Assembly (NCBI RefSeq): GCF_000423925.1 | Contig: NZ_KE384110.1 | Span: 37,887-83,230, forward strand | DNA length: 45,344 nucleotides | Reading direction: 5' to 3' | DNA from: Butyrivibrio sp. VCD2006 | GTDB taxonomy: Bacteria; Bacillota; Clostridia; Lachnospirales; Lachnospiraceae | Shown here: piece by piece, positions 33,716 through 42,808 of the stretch | How positions within the stretch are numbered: position 1 is the stretch's first letter | Layout of the letters: the number at the start of each line of letters is the position of its first letter | The notes under the pieces: model-generated | What the model saw: the letters and a program-made list of their open reading frames with translations, nothing else | Databases searched by the model: none | Told to the model about the DNA's origin: nothing | Position numbers and translations under genes: made by a program

Positions 33716-34360
33716 ATGAAGAATATAGTCATTACCATAGCGCGCCAGTATGGAAGTGGCGGAAGAACCGTGGGAAAAATGCTCGCAGAGGAGCTTGGAA
33801 TACATTACTATGATAAGGAACTTTCTAAGGTAGCATCTGACATTAGCGGAATAAACGAGAGCTATTTTGTTGATGCTGACGAGAAGGTGAAAAGAAGTTG
33901 GCGAAGTAAGCTTCCGCTTAAATCAACTGTCTACGATGGAAGCGTAAAAAAGCCGGGTGATTACAACGTGGCTTCCGACGAAGACATTTTCGGATATCAA
34001 GCAAATGCCATAAAGATGCTTGCTGTTACGAAAGAGCCCTGTGTTATTATCGGACGCTGTGCGGATTTTGTCCTTAAGGATTATGATAATGTCATGAGTG
34101 TATTTGTTCATGCCGATCATGATTTCCTCATGCAGGAAGCCGGCAAGGTTCAGCCTCTCACAGGAAAAGATCTTGAGAAATTCATAGCGCAGATCGATAA
34201 GGCCAGAGGTGACTATTACGAGTACCATACAGGCCATAATTGGACTGATGCCCTTAACTATGACCTTTGCCTCGACAGCGGTAAGCTGGGCTTTGAGAAG
34301 TGCGTTGAAGCAATCAAGGCTTACGCCAGAGTGAGATTTGGTGAGGATGTCTTTGATTGA
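33716..34360 (+). CDS. Cytidylate-kinase-like family protein
   Basis: This 214-residue cytoplasmic protein opens IVITIARQYGSGGRTVGKMLAEELGIHYYDKEL, with the P-loop-like GSGGRTVG at residues 13-20. It contains CVIIGRCADFVLKD and an arginine-bearing lid. This family (Cytidylate_kin2) is abundant in Lachnospiraceae and related to CMP kinase, but its substrate is not established, and a separate cmk usually exists. AGGAGG lies 11 bases before the ATG. It stands alone, with a REP-like element in its leader and a clear terminator after it. Confidence 0.85.
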   Translation: MKNIVITIARQYGSGGRTVGKMLAEELGIHYYDKELSKVASDISGINESYFVDADEKVKRSWRSKLPLKSTVYDGSVKKPGDYNVASDEDIFGYQANAIKMLAVTKEPCVIIGRCADFVLKDYDNVMSVFVHADHDFLMQEAGKVQPLTGKDLEKFIAQIDKARGDYYEYHTGHNWTDALNYDLCLDSGKLGFEKCVEAIKAYARVRFGEDVFD

Positions 34361-34412
34361 TGAATGCAGTTAATGCTTATAGAATGTAGCGACAACGATT
34401 CATATGGAAATG

Positions 34413-34456
34413 AAAAAAAGATCTCTATGTCAGAAATGATATAGGGATCTTTTTTT
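34413..34456 (+). terminator. Rho-independent terminator
   Basis: AAAAAGATCTCTAT pairs with ATATAGGGATCTTTTT (one mismatch region), ending in TTTTTTT. It belongs to the cytidylate-kinase-like gene. Confidence 0.85.
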
Positions 34457-34466
34457 CTTGGTTTTT

Positions 34467-34735
34467 ATAGATATAAAAGGCTTGATACATCTATGATTCC
34501 TGCCTTTTTATCTGAATCATAGATTTCACATAGCTGGGCATCTATGAACTGGACAATTATTCTGATTTCACAGATATAAAAGGCTTGTTACATCTATGAT
34601 TTTTGCTTTTTTATCTGAATCATAGATTCCACATAGTCAGGCATCTATGATTTGAACAATTTTCTTGATTTCATAGATATAAAAGGCTTATCACATCTAT
34701 GATTCCTGCTTTTTTATCTAAATCATAGATTCCAC
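34467..34735 (+). repeat. 103-bp-period tandem array of paired hairpins
   Basis: Units start at 34467, 34570 and 34673 (last one partial). Each full unit has ATAGATATAAAAGGCTT, then hairpin 1 ATCTATGATT/AATCATAGAT with a 16-base T-rich loop, then hairpin 2 ATCTATGA/TTTCAYAGAT spanning the unit junction. No open frame is supported here. The rest of the gap (34816-34968) holds a possible TTGACT at 34903 but no convincing -10. Confidence 0.88.
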
Positions 34736-34763
34736 CATATTTCAACCATTGACTCAGGAATTT

Positions 34764-34815
34764 AAAACCTTTGTGTAACCTTAAGAAATCTTAAGATTAC
34801 GCAAAGGTTTTTTTT
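34764..34815. terminator. Long hairpin with T-run downstream of the array
   Basis: ACCTTTGTGTAA(CC)TTAAGA pairs with TCTTAA(GA)TTACGCAAAGGT, with flanking A- and T-runs (8 T), so it could terminate in either direction. It lies after the 103-bp array, 150 bases before the adaptor gene. No gene directly upstream needs it. Confidence 0.8.
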
Positions 34816-34968
34816 ATGTAAACAATGTAACCTCTTTGATGGATATAAGAATGACGGCATTATCTGCGTTTTCTTAGGATACAGAATAATCAAAGAAATC
34901 AATTGACTGATTATGAGCCGGAAAACGCTGAAAATAAAAGCATCTGAAGTCGAAAGGGGTATACATAA

Positions 34969-37026
34969 ATGAAATTTAAAGAGATTTTACTAAAGAAAAA
35001 GACAAGGCTAATCGCTATTACCATAGCTATACTGATGGCAACGGTTACGGTAGGTACTGCCTGCATTATAAACATAAATAAGGCGAAAGCCAGCGCTGCG
35101 GACATGATTCCAATGGTTGAGATTGCAGAGGTGACAAGGCAGGATATTAAGAAAACAATAAGCCTAAACGGAACGATAGCAGCCTTGGATAGTCAGAGTG
35201 TTGCAAGTGAGCTGACAGGAGTAAAGATTAATTCCCTTAAGGTCAGAGTCGGTGACAGGGTAAAGGAAGGAGATGTAATTGCGGTCCTTGATACAACAAG
35301 TATTGAGAAGTCCCTTGCTCAGGCAAAGGAAGCTCTTGAAATAGCAAAGAAAAAGGACTCCCTTGAGCTTGCCACTGCCCAGAGAAATTATGATGCTGCT
35401 GTTGAGACAGCAAGGATCCAGATAGAAAGAGCCCAAAGAGAGGCGGAGAAAGCGGACAAAGCCTATAACGATGCTGTAACGGAAGCCGGCACCGCAGATG
35501 CACAAAACAGCGGTGCTGTTAATGATGTAAATGAAAAGACTGCAGAAGCAAGCGGAGCACAGGATGCGGTAAACAATGCTGCATCTAATGCTGAAAACAG
35601 TGAGTCCAAGCTTGCAAACGCAAAACAGGCTTATGATGATGCAAATAGAACTGCTACTGAATATGAGAGCACCATCAGCACCCTGAAAACCGATTATGAG
35701 GCTTATACAAAGGGGGATTTTGCGACAGCCTCAAACAGATTTAACCAGGCAAGCGATGCCTTGAATTCAGCGAATAATGCCCTTAAAAGTGCAGAAGAAA
35801 AAAAGACAGCCCTTGATGGGAACCCGGATGCAAATCCTGAAGATGTAGTAAAGGCTCAGGAGGAGCTTGATAAAGCAAAAGCCGCAGCCCAGACAGCTCA
35901 GGGTGTTTATGAGGAGGCGCAGAGTAATTTTAATAATGCCAAGGAGAAACTAAATGGCATTCAAAACTCCATAACCCAGGCTGAGGAGGATTATAAGAAG
36001 GCTGTAAAAGCAGCTGAAAAGAAGGAGAAAAAGGTAGATAAGGCTCAGAAGGAAAGTGACAACGCAAAAAAGGATCTTGAGAGTAAACAGCAGGCCCTTG
36101 AAAATGCGCAGACAAACCTTTCAGACGCAAAGTCTAAGCAGGCAGAAACTGAAAGCGATGCCAAGACTGCCAAAGAAACTATAAAAACTGCCAAAGACAG
36201 CGCTGAAAAAGCAAAAGAGGAAGCAGAGGATCAAAAGAGGGAAAATGATAAATCCGTGGCGGATTCAAAGGACAGCTATTCTGAAACACAGCTGGGACAG
36301 GGATCCAATACTGTTCAGGCTCAGCAGGAGGTTGACAAGTATGAGCAGGATCTAGAGAAGGCCACGATAATCGCTCCCTGCGACGGTCTTGTTACAGCTG
36401 TCGGAGTAAAGGAGGGCGGCATATATGACAATGGAAATGAGATCGCACTTATCCAGAATGACAGCGGTTACAAGGTAACTGCCACTGTTGATCAGTATGA
36501 CATCTGTGATATCAAAGAAGGTATGAAGGTTAAGATAAAAACCGACTCCGTTGATGAAGAGATGGATGGCACACTTACCTTTGTGTCCCCTATACCCCAG
36601 GGGGCTGCTCAGTCAGGCTCTGAACAGGCGGGTTCCGGTCAGGGAGCATCCGGCGATTATCCTATAGAGGTGTCCATTAAAAGCGGAATGGAGGACAGAC
36701 TCAGAATCGGAATGACTGCTAAGATTACAATTTTGGAAGAAGAGTCTGATAATGCTCTTACTGTGCCTGATAACTGTGTGCAGACAGCGGAGGATGGAAG
36801 CCTTTATATAGAAAAAGCAGGCACTGATGAAAACGGAAACCTGGTGGCTACAGGTGAGAGAATCGTTGTGACCTACGGAGTTAAGACAGACTACTATGTG
36901 GAAATAAAGGGAGTAGAAATTGAAGAGGGGATGAGTATCATTGTTCCTTCCTCAGATGACTTTGGAAGTACAGGGGATGAAACCGGCAACTTGGAAGCTA
37001 TAGACTTTGGAAGCGGGGTGGAATAA
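34969..37026 (+). CDS. MacA-like membrane-fusion adaptor with very long coiled coil
   Basis: This 685-residue protein has one N-terminal membrane helix (about 13-34), then half of a lipoyl-like barrel (VAELTGVKINSLKVRVGDRVKEGDVIAVLD, about 75-105). An Ala/Lys/Glu-rich helical coiled coil of roughly 355 residues (105-460) has breaks near 245 and 285. The second lipoyl half has IIAPCDGLVTAVGVKEGG (from about 466), followed by beta-barrel domains to the C-terminus. It would link the ABC permease to the cell surface or wall. E. coli MacA is about 370 residues with a much shorter hairpin. AAAGGGG lies upstream of the ATG. The next gene starts 2 bases after its stop. It heads a five-gene operon. 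Confidence 0.88.
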   Translation: MKFKEILLKKKTRLIAITIAILMATVTVGTACIININKAKASAADMIPMVEIAEVTRQDIKKTISLNGTIAALDSQSVASELTGVKINSLKVRVGDRVKEGDVIAVLDTTSIEKSLAQAKEALEIAKKKDSLELATAQRNYDAAVETARIQIERAQREAEKADKAYNDAVTEAGTADAQNSGAVNDVNEKTAEASGAQDAVNNAASNAENSESKLANAKQAYDDANRTATEYESTISTLKTDYEAYTKGDFATASNRFNQASDALNSANNALKSAEEKKTALDGNPDANPEDVVKAQEELDKAKAAAQTAQGVYEEAQSNFNNAKEKLNGIQNSITQAEEDYKKAVKAAEKKEKKVDKAQKESDNAKKDLESKQQALENAQTNLSDAKSKQAETESDAKTAKETIKTAKDSAEKAKEEAEDQKRENDKSVADSKDSYSETQLGQGSNTVQAQQEVDKYEQDLEKATIIAPCDGLVTAVGVKEGGIYDNGNEIALIQNDSGYKVTATVDQYDICDIKEGMKVKIKTDSVDEEMDGTLTFVSPIPQGAAQSGSEQAGSGQGASGDYPIEVSIKSGMEDRLRIGMTAKITILEEESDNALTVPDNCVQTAEDGSLYIEKAGTDENGNLVATGERIVVTYGVKTDYYVEIKGVEIEEGMSIIVPSSDDFGSTGDETGNLEAIDFGSGVE

Positions 37027-37028
37027 AA

Positions 37029-37751
37029 ATGCAGGATATTATAACAGTTCCTCCCATAATAGAAGCAAGGGGCATTGTAAAAAGATTCAATGAGGGCAGT
37101 GAAAACGAGCTCGAAATACTTCACGGAATAGATCTTAATGTACGAAAGGGCGAATTTGTTTCAATAGTTGGAACCTCTGGCTCGGGAAAATCAACGCTTA
37201 TGAATATAATCGGACTTCTTGATAAACCAACAGCCGGATCATATATGCTTGACGGCGTGGATGTATGCTGTGCAGGGGATACTGAGCTGTCCCATATCAG
37301 GAACAGCAAGATAGGCTTCGTTTTTCAGACCTATAATCTTATTGCAAGAACAAGTGCCATCAAAAATGTAGAGCTTCCAATGCTATACGCAGGTGTTAAG
37401 GCAAAGGAGAGAAGAGAAAGGGCAATGGAGCTTCTTGAACTTGTAGAGATGAAGGAGAGGATAAATCATACTCCGGATGAACTTTCGGGAGGCCAAAAGC
37501 AGAGAGTTGCTATAGCAAGAGCCCTTGTTAACCATCCCTCCATAATCCTTGCGGATGAACCCACGGGAGCCCTTGATTCAGCGACCGGAAGAAAGATTAT
37601 GGACCTTTTTCATAAGCTTCATAAGGAGCAGGGAATCACCATAGTTTTCATAACACATTCACCGGAGCTTGCTAAGGAGACAGAGCGGATTCTCACCTTG
37701 AAGGATGGAGAATTCATAGATGAGAGGATGGGAATAAAATATGCTTCTTGA
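37029..37751 (+). CDS. MacB-type ABC transporter ATPase
   Basis: This 240-residue ATPase has Walker A GTSGSGKS at 48-55, Q-loop FVFQTYNLI, signature LSGGQKQRVAIARAL, Walker B IILADEPTGALDS and the TH switch in FITHSPE. It belongs to the LolD/MacB/FtsE class, which powers FtsX-like permeases for export of peptides, macrolides or lipoproteins. It overlaps the permease gene by 11 bases. Confidence 0.94.
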   Translation: MQDIITVPPIIEARGIVKRFNEGSENELEILHGIDLNVRKGEFVSIVGTSGSGKSTLMNIIGLLDKPTAGSYMLDGVDVCCAGDTELSHIRNSKIGFVFQTYNLIARTSAIKNVELPMLYAGVKAKERRERAMELLELVEMKERINHTPDELSGGQKQRVAIARALVNHPSIILADEPTGALDSATGRKIMDLFHKLHKEQGITIVFITHSPELAKETERILTLKDGEFIDERMGIKYAS

Positions 37752-39018
37752 AAATGTAAAGCTGGCCCTGTCGGGGCTTTTAGCCAATAAGTTGAGAACC
37801 TTCCTTACCATGCTTGGAATAATAATAGGTATAGCCTCTGTCATCGCCATCATGACCGTTGGAGATGCCATGAATAAATCTGTTATGGGCTCCATGGGAG
37901 ACATGGGTGTTAATAATATAAGCGTCTTTGTTACTCAGAAGATGAGTGAGGACTACGATTTTTCATATGATAGCGATGTAAGGGAAATGAAGGATAAGGA
38001 CTATGTTTCTGAGGACATGCTGACAGACCTTTCAGAGCACTTTGAAGGCAGGATAGAAGGCATATCACTAAAAAAATCCGTGGGAGAAATCAAGGTAGAG
38101 GATGGAAAAAAGTATGCGAATATCAATCTTGATGGCGTAAATAACACAGGTCTTAAACAGAATAAATTAAAGCTCCTTTCCGGAAGAGGATTTTCTGCGA
38201 ATGAGCAGAAGGAGTCCAGAAAGGTGATAATCGTGTCCGACAGGTATGTGGAGAATATGCTTGGAGGCGATACGGCCGCAGCCCTTGGTAAGACTGTAGA
38301 AACAGTAATCGATAATAAATATTACACCTATACTATAATTGGCGTATATGAATATTCTGAGAGCAGCTCGGGTGGCATGAGTGCAGGGAAAAATCGCAAG
38401 GATGTAAGGACCTCTGCTTATATACCTCTTAAAACCGCAATAATTCAGCTAAGGGAAAAGACCTTATATGACGAGTTTGAAGTAGTTGCCAGAACAGGTG
38501 AAGATCAGGGAGTCTTATCTGCGGATATACAGCAGTATTTAAATAAAAAATATTATAAGGAAAATGATGCCTATGAGACCTACTCCTACAGCATGAAGGA
38601 GGAGATCAAATCCATGGAATCCATGCTGAATACCCAGACCTATGCCTTTGCGGCGATAGGTGCCATATCACTTCTTGTTGGCGGAATCGGGGTTATGAAC
38701 ATCATGATAGTGTCCATAACCGAGCGAACCAGGGAAATCGGCACAAGAAAGGCCCTTGGTGCAACTAACGGCTACATCAGACTTCAGTTTATCACAGAAG
38801 CGGTTGTGGTCTGCTTTATTGGCGGCATTCTTGGGATAATTGTTGGACAGTTCTTTGGGATAATGGCTTGCAAAATGATGGGGTATAGCGGAAGTGCTTC
38901 GGTAGGCGGTATAATATTTTGTGTACTGTTTTCAATGGCATTCGGGGTATTCTTCGGATATTACCCGGCTAATAAGGCGGCAAAGCTAAATCCTATAGAG
39001 GCTTTAAGATATGAATGA
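37741..39018 (+). CDS. MacB/FtsX-type ABC permease
   Basis: This 425-residue membrane protein starts with NVKLALSGLLANKLRTFLTMLGIIIGIASVIAI, a helix at about 20-40. A large extracellular MacB-PCD domain (about 60-290) follows, then three helices at the C-terminus including FAAIGAISLLVGGIGVMNIMIVSITERTREIGTRKALGA and the end PIEALRYE. With the upstream ATPase and adaptor it makes a tripartite-like exporter adapted to a one-membrane cell. It overlaps the response regulator gene by 8 bases, so export and signalling genes are translated together. The substrate is unknown, probably an antimicrobial peptide or drug, or a self-made peptide. Confidence 0.93.
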   Translation: MLLENVKLALSGLLANKLRTFLTMLGIIIGIASVIAIMTVGDAMNKSVMGSMGDMGVNNISVFVTQKMSEDYDFSYDSDVREMKDKDYVSEDMLTDLSEHFEGRIEGISLKKSVGEIKVEDGKKYANINLDGVNNTGLKQNKLKLLSGRGFSANEQKESRKVIIVSDRYVENMLGGDTAAALGKTVETVIDNKYYTYTIIGVYEYSESSSGGMSAGKNRKDVRTSAYIPLKTAIIQLREKTLYDEFEVVARTGEDQGVLSADIQQYLNKKYYKENDAYETYSYSMKEEIKSMESMLNTQTYAFAAIGAISLLVGGIGVMNIMIVSITERTREIGTRKALGATNGYIRLQFITEAVVVCFIGGILGIIVGQFFGIMACKMMGYSGSASVGGIIFCVLFSMAFGVFFGYYPANKAAKLNPIEALRYE

Positions 39019-39721
39019 TAAAAAATACAAGATACTGATAGCTGAAGATGATGTGGATATTATCGCTCTTCTTCGGCTATATCTTGAAAATGCAGGATAT
39101 GACGTGATATCTGCTACAGATGGAAGACAGGCCCTTACTCTTTTGGAGACAGACGAGCCCTCACTTTTCATCTGTGATATCATGATGCCCAAAATGAATG
39201 GGTATGAGGTCATAAAGAGTATCCGGGACAACAATAACAACATTCCGATCCTGGTGCTGTCTGCCAAAAACCTTGATAGCGACAGGATACTGGGGCTTAA
39301 TATAGGTGCGGACGATTATATGGTAAAGCCCTTCAATCCTCTGGAAATAGTAGCCAGGGCCAACTCACTTCTAAGGCGCTTCTATCAGCTTGGAAGCGGC
39401 GATGTGCCTGCAGGTGCTGTTTACACTATAGGGGAGCTCACCCTTGATGTTGAGAAGGCAAGGCTTATGAAAAACGGTAGAGAGATACTTATTACGCCCA
39501 CAGAGTTTAAGATACTGACTCTCCTTATGAAAAATCCGGGCAGAGTTTTTACCAAGGTCCAGATATATGAGTATATTAACGGAGAGTATTATGAGAGCGA
39601 TGACAATACGCTAATGGTTCATATGAGTAAGCTCAGGGATAAGATAGAGGATGACAGTAAGAACCCCGGATATATCAAGACGGTTCGCGGACTTGGTTAT
39701 AAGATGGAGCGTAATATATAG
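39011..39721 (+). CDS. OmpR-family response regulator
   Basis: This 236-residue protein has a receiver (1-120) with acidic residues DDVD near 12, phospho-acceptor D56 in FICDIMMP, and the MVKPF lysine. A winged-helix DNA-binding domain (about 135-234) has LTPTEFKILTLLMKNPGRVFTK-type sequence (here ITPTEFKIL) and VRGLGYKME. It probably controls its own operon in response to the exporter's substrate. The kinase ATG immediately follows its stop. Confidence 0.95.
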   Translation: MNDKKYKILIAEDDVDIIALLRLYLENAGYDVISATDGRQALTLLETDEPSLFICDIMMPKMNGYEVIKSIRDNNNNIPILVLSAKNLDSDRILGLNIGADDYMVKPFNPLEIVARANSLLRRFYQLGSGDVPAGAVYTIGELTLDVEKARLMKNGREILITPTEFKILTLLMKNPGRVFTKVQIYEYINGEYYESDDNTLMVHMSKLRDKIEDDSKNPGYIKTVRGLGYKMERNI

Positions 39722-41350
39722 ATGAAAAAATATTTTTCTTCCATGAAAAGCGGCCGGGGGACGCTCTATTCCCTTGTTACAAGATACTATATTTTCTTTG
39801 CGGCAGCAGTTCTGCTGCTGGTTTTTCTTGTTGTAAATGTATCGGGATATTTCATTGAGCGGACGGAAATGATTCCCGATATAAAAAATTTCATAAGTAA
39901 TACAAGTCTCATAGAGAATGAAAAATATGACAGATTAAACATTCATAAATATTTAAGTAAAAAGAGCTATTTTGAGGTTCTTGATGAAGCTGCAAATGTC
40001 ATATATACAAGCGATAAGAGCAGAAAGAATACCTACAGTCCTGAGGAGCTTGAGTTTATTCCGGAGGAGTCCGGAAACTCATATTACTACATGGAACAGG
40101 TTGCGGATGATAAGGGAAGGAATGTGGGATATCTGATTAATAAATATGCGGTTATAAACTCGGATGAGGGAGAAACTATTTCCCTTAGTGGAATAGTGAT
40201 TCTTGATAAGGATAAGAAGGTGGTGTTTTCGGATCTTGGACTTGATATGGACTATATATCAGACAGGGAATTCGACATCCTTTATGGTAACGGAGAGGAT
40301 ACCTACTTGCAGAAATATGAGTTTACCAATGTTAAAGGTCAAAAGCGCACGATGCTGATCCATCAGGATTTTAGCAGTTCATCCCTGGCAGGAGCCTATA
40401 GAAGGATTTACACAACCGCAATTCTCTTCTTTATTCTGGTATTTGCAATTTTTGTTGTGATATTTGTCCTTCACACAGCTTTTGCCGTAAGAAAGCCAAT
40501 TACCGTGCTGCAGGATGCCATGGGAGAGCTTGGAAAGGGAAACAGAGACGTTGCCATAACATACTCCGGACCCAGGGAATTTGTTCAGATAATGGATTCC
40601 TTCAATGACATGGCAGATAAGCTTAGCAGAGCGGAGCTTGAAAATAAAAAGCTGGAGCAGGAAAGACAAAAGATACTGGCGGATATTTCCCATGATCTAA
40701 GAACACCCATAACGGTTATTCAGGGCTATTCGAGGGCTGTGGCTGATGGTATAGTTCCCGAGGGAGAACAAGCGAAATATTTGGACACCATAAGCAGGAA
40801 AGCTGACAATCTTTCGGAACTCATAAATGCTTTCTATGAGTACTCCAAGCTTGAGCATCCTGAGTTTCAGTTATTTGAGAAGGAGTGCAATATCTGCGAG
40901 TATTTCAGGGAATATCTTGCGGGAAAATATAGTGAGCTTGATATTGCAGGTTACGAGATGGACATAGACATACCTGAAGAGAGGATTATGAAAACCATCG
41001 ACACGGCTCAGTTAAAGCGCGTCTTTGAAAATATAATTTCTAATTCCATAAGATCAAACCCCGCAGGAACAAGAATTTATGCAGGGCTGAAAAAGGACAA
41101 TGATAAGGTAATAATTTATCTTGGAGATAATGGCGTAGGAGTTCCTTCATCAATTCGTGATGAGATTTTTAAGCCCTTTGTTGTGGGAGATGATGCCCGC
41201 ACAAGCGGAAAAGGAACAGGTCTTGGCATGTCCATAGCCAAACTTATAGTGGAAGCTCACGGCGGAACCATTCGCCTCATGGATGAAGGGGAAGTGCTTA
41301 AGAGTGAGGATGGCACTGTTTTTAAGACTATGTTTGAGATTACTATTTAA
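39722..41350 (+). CDS. Sensor histidine kinase, partner of the upstream regulator
   Basis: This 542-residue kinase has membrane helices at about 20-45 and 225-250 flanking an extracellular sensor of about 180 residues. A HAMP domain (about 250-305), HisKA with DISHDLRTP (His324), and HATPase with NIISNSIRSNP, GDNGVGVP and GKGTGLGMSIAKL follow. The large outer loop fits direct sensing of the exported or external compound; its fold is not recognised. The gene ends the export operon. No terminator was recognised in the AT-rich 170 bases after it. Confidence 0.94.
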   Translation: MKKYFSSMKSGRGTLYSLVTRYYIFFAAAVLLLVFLVVNVSGYFIERTEMIPDIKNFISNTSLIENEKYDRLNIHKYLSKKSYFEVLDEAANVIYTSDKSRKNTYSPEELEFIPEESGNSYYYMEQVADDKGRNVGYLINKYAVINSDEGETISLSGIVILDKDKKVVFSDLGLDMDYISDREFDILYGNGEDTYLQKYEFTNVKGQKRTMLIHQDFSSSSLAGAYRRIYTTAILFFILVFAIFVVIFVLHTAFAVRKPITVLQDAMGELGKGNRDVAITYSGPREFVQIMDSFNDMADKLSRAELENKKLEQERQKILADISHDLRTPITVIQGYSRAVADGIVPEGEQAKYLDTISRKADNLSELINAFYEYSKLEHPEFQLFEKECNICEYFREYLAGKYSELDIAGYEMDIDIPEERIMKTIDTAQLKRVFENIISNSIRSNPAGTRIYAGLKKDNDKVIIYLGDNGVGVPSSIRDEIFKPFVVGDDARTSGKGTGLGMSIAKLIVEAHGGTIRLMDEGEVLKSEDGTVFKTMFEITI

Positions 41351-41520
41351 ATAGAAATGGGTTACAAATTTTGCGTATTGATTTTGGGGCTAAATTTATT
41401 ACACATTTATACGTCTCCTAAACCACAAAGAACTCCCATATTCCTGCGAACATCTTTCTATTGTTAACTAAAAACCTTCACCACACTTCCGGTCTACAAA
41501 AAATACCAAAAAAATTTACG

Positions 41521-41571
41521 ATATAACAGTATATAACAGTTGACAACAGTTATATACTGTTATATGCTGTT
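41521..41571 (+). promoter_or_regulatory. Promoter with a phased AACAGT/ACTGTT operator array
   Basis: TTGACA (41540-41545) and TATGCT (41563-41568) have a 17-base spacer. AACAGT occurs at 41525, 41535 and 41545, and its inverted form ACTGTT/GCTGTT at 41556 and 41566, all at exact 10-base steps. The central copies make the perfect palindrome AACAGTTATATACTGTT (41545-41561) inside the promoter spacer. It is probably the binding site of the GntR protein encoded next. Confidence 0.75.
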
Positions 41572-41587
41572 TATGGAGGATAACGAT

Positions 41588-41962
41588 ATGCATATCATTT
41601 TAAACAATACCTCGATGGTACCCATATATGAGCAGCTTGTGAATCAGGTGAAGAACGATATCATAAGCGGAGAGCTTGCGGAGAACGAAGCGCTTCCTTC
41701 AGTCAGGGCATTATCAGGAGAACTGAGGATAAGTGCTCTTACAGTCAAGAAGGCCTATGACAGACTTGAGGAAGAGGGCTTTGTAGTAACGGTGCACGGC
41801 AAGGGCACCTACGTGGCTGCAACCGATAAGTCACTGGCTATGGAGGCCAGAAGGAAGACAGTGGAGGATGACTTCGCCACAGCTGTTCAGAAGGCAATCG
41901 CGGTTGGATTTACCAAAGAGGATATTCTGGAGATCGTACAGATCATTTTGGAGGAAAACTGA
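41588..41962 (+). CDS. GntR-family regulator, YtrA-like
   Basis: This 124-residue protein has a winged helix-turn-helix at about 8-75 (PIYEQLVNQVKNDIISGEL, ALPSVRALSGELRISALTVKKAYDRLEEEGF with breaks) and a short helical tail (80-124), as in the YtrA subgroup. It most likely represses its own operon, through the array at 41521-41571. GGAGG lies 8 bases before the ATG at 41588; the longer frame from 41540 would start in the promoter. Its stop shares a base with the ATPase start. Confidence 0.92.
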   Translation: MHIILNNTSMVPIYEQLVNQVKNDIISGELAENEALPSVRALSGELRISALTVKKAYDRLEEEGFVVTVHGKGTYVAATDKSLAMEARRKTVEDDFATAVQKAIAVGFTKEDILEIVQIILEEN

Positions 41963-42807
41963 TGGTTAAAGTTGATAAGCTTGTAAAGAATTATGGAGAT
42001 TTCAAGCTGGATGTTTCACTGGAGATACCGGATGGAACTGTTACGGGAATAGTTGGAAAAAACGGCGCAGGGAAGAGCACCACGATCAAGTCAATTCTTG
42101 GGCTTGTAAGGCCGGATGGCGGGCACGTTACCATTAACGGCAAGGAAGCGTCGGCGCTCACCGGTAAGGATAAAGAGAATATAGGAGTGGCACTTTCTGA
42201 TTCGGGCTTTAGCACATACCTTACAGTCAAGGATGTCATAGCCATTATGAAAAAGATGTACACATCATTTGATGAAGAGCTTTTCAGGAAAAACTGCAAT
42301 ACACAGGGGCTTCCATTAAACAAGGCAATCAAGGAATTTTCAACAGGTATGAAGGCTAAGCTCCGCGTGCTGGTGGCAATGAGCCATAATGCGCAGCTCC
42401 TTATAATGGATGAACCCACAGCGGGACTTGACGTGGAGGCGAGAAACGACATTCTGGATTTGCTAAGGGACTATCTCACTCAGGATGAAAAGCGCTCAAT
42501 ACTGATCACATCGCACATATCCTCAGACCTTGAGGGGCTTTGCGATGACATCTATCTTATTCATGATGGCAAGATCATTCTTCACGAGGATACAGATGCA
42601 ATTCTCAGTAATTATGGACTTCTCAAGGTAAACGAAGAAACCTATGAAAAGCTTGATAAGAGCTATATTCTCAGCACTAAGAAAGATCATTTCGGATATG
42701 CCTGCTTTACAAATGAGAAGCAGTTCTACGCAGAGAACAATCCGGATATCGTCATTGAGAACAGCGACATAGACGATTTGATTTTGATGATGACAGGAGG
42801 TAACTGA
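41962..42807 (+). CDS. ABC transporter ATPase of a YtrB-like exporter
   Basis: This 281-residue ATPase has Walker A GKNGAGKS at 32-39, signature FSTGMKAKLRVLVAM, Walker B LLIMDEPTAGLD and a switch His in ITSHISSDLEGL. A C-terminal extension of about 70 residues after the nucleotide-binding fold is usual for this group. With the next gene it forms an ABC-2-type exporter under GntR control, a layout often induced by cell-wall antibiotics. One base overlaps the regulator gene. Confidence 0.93.
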   Translation: MVKVDKLVKNYGDFKLDVSLEIPDGTVTGIVGKNGAGKSTTIKSILGLVRPDGGHVTINGKEASALTGKDKENIGVALSDSGFSTYLTVKDVIAIMKKMYTSFDEELFRKNCNTQGLPLNKAIKEFSTGMKAKLRVLVAMSHNAQLLIMDEPTAGLDVEARNDILDLLRDYLTQDEKRSILITSHISSDLEGLCDDIYLIHDGKIILHEDTDAILSNYGLLKVNEETYEKLDKSYILSTKKDHFGYACFTNEKQFYAENNPDIVIENSDIDDLILMMTGGN

Positions 42808-42808
42808 T

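Noticed and set aside
34467..34735. CRISPR array or satellite with spacers
   Set aside because: The period is 103 bases and the whole unit repeats, so there are no unique spacers.
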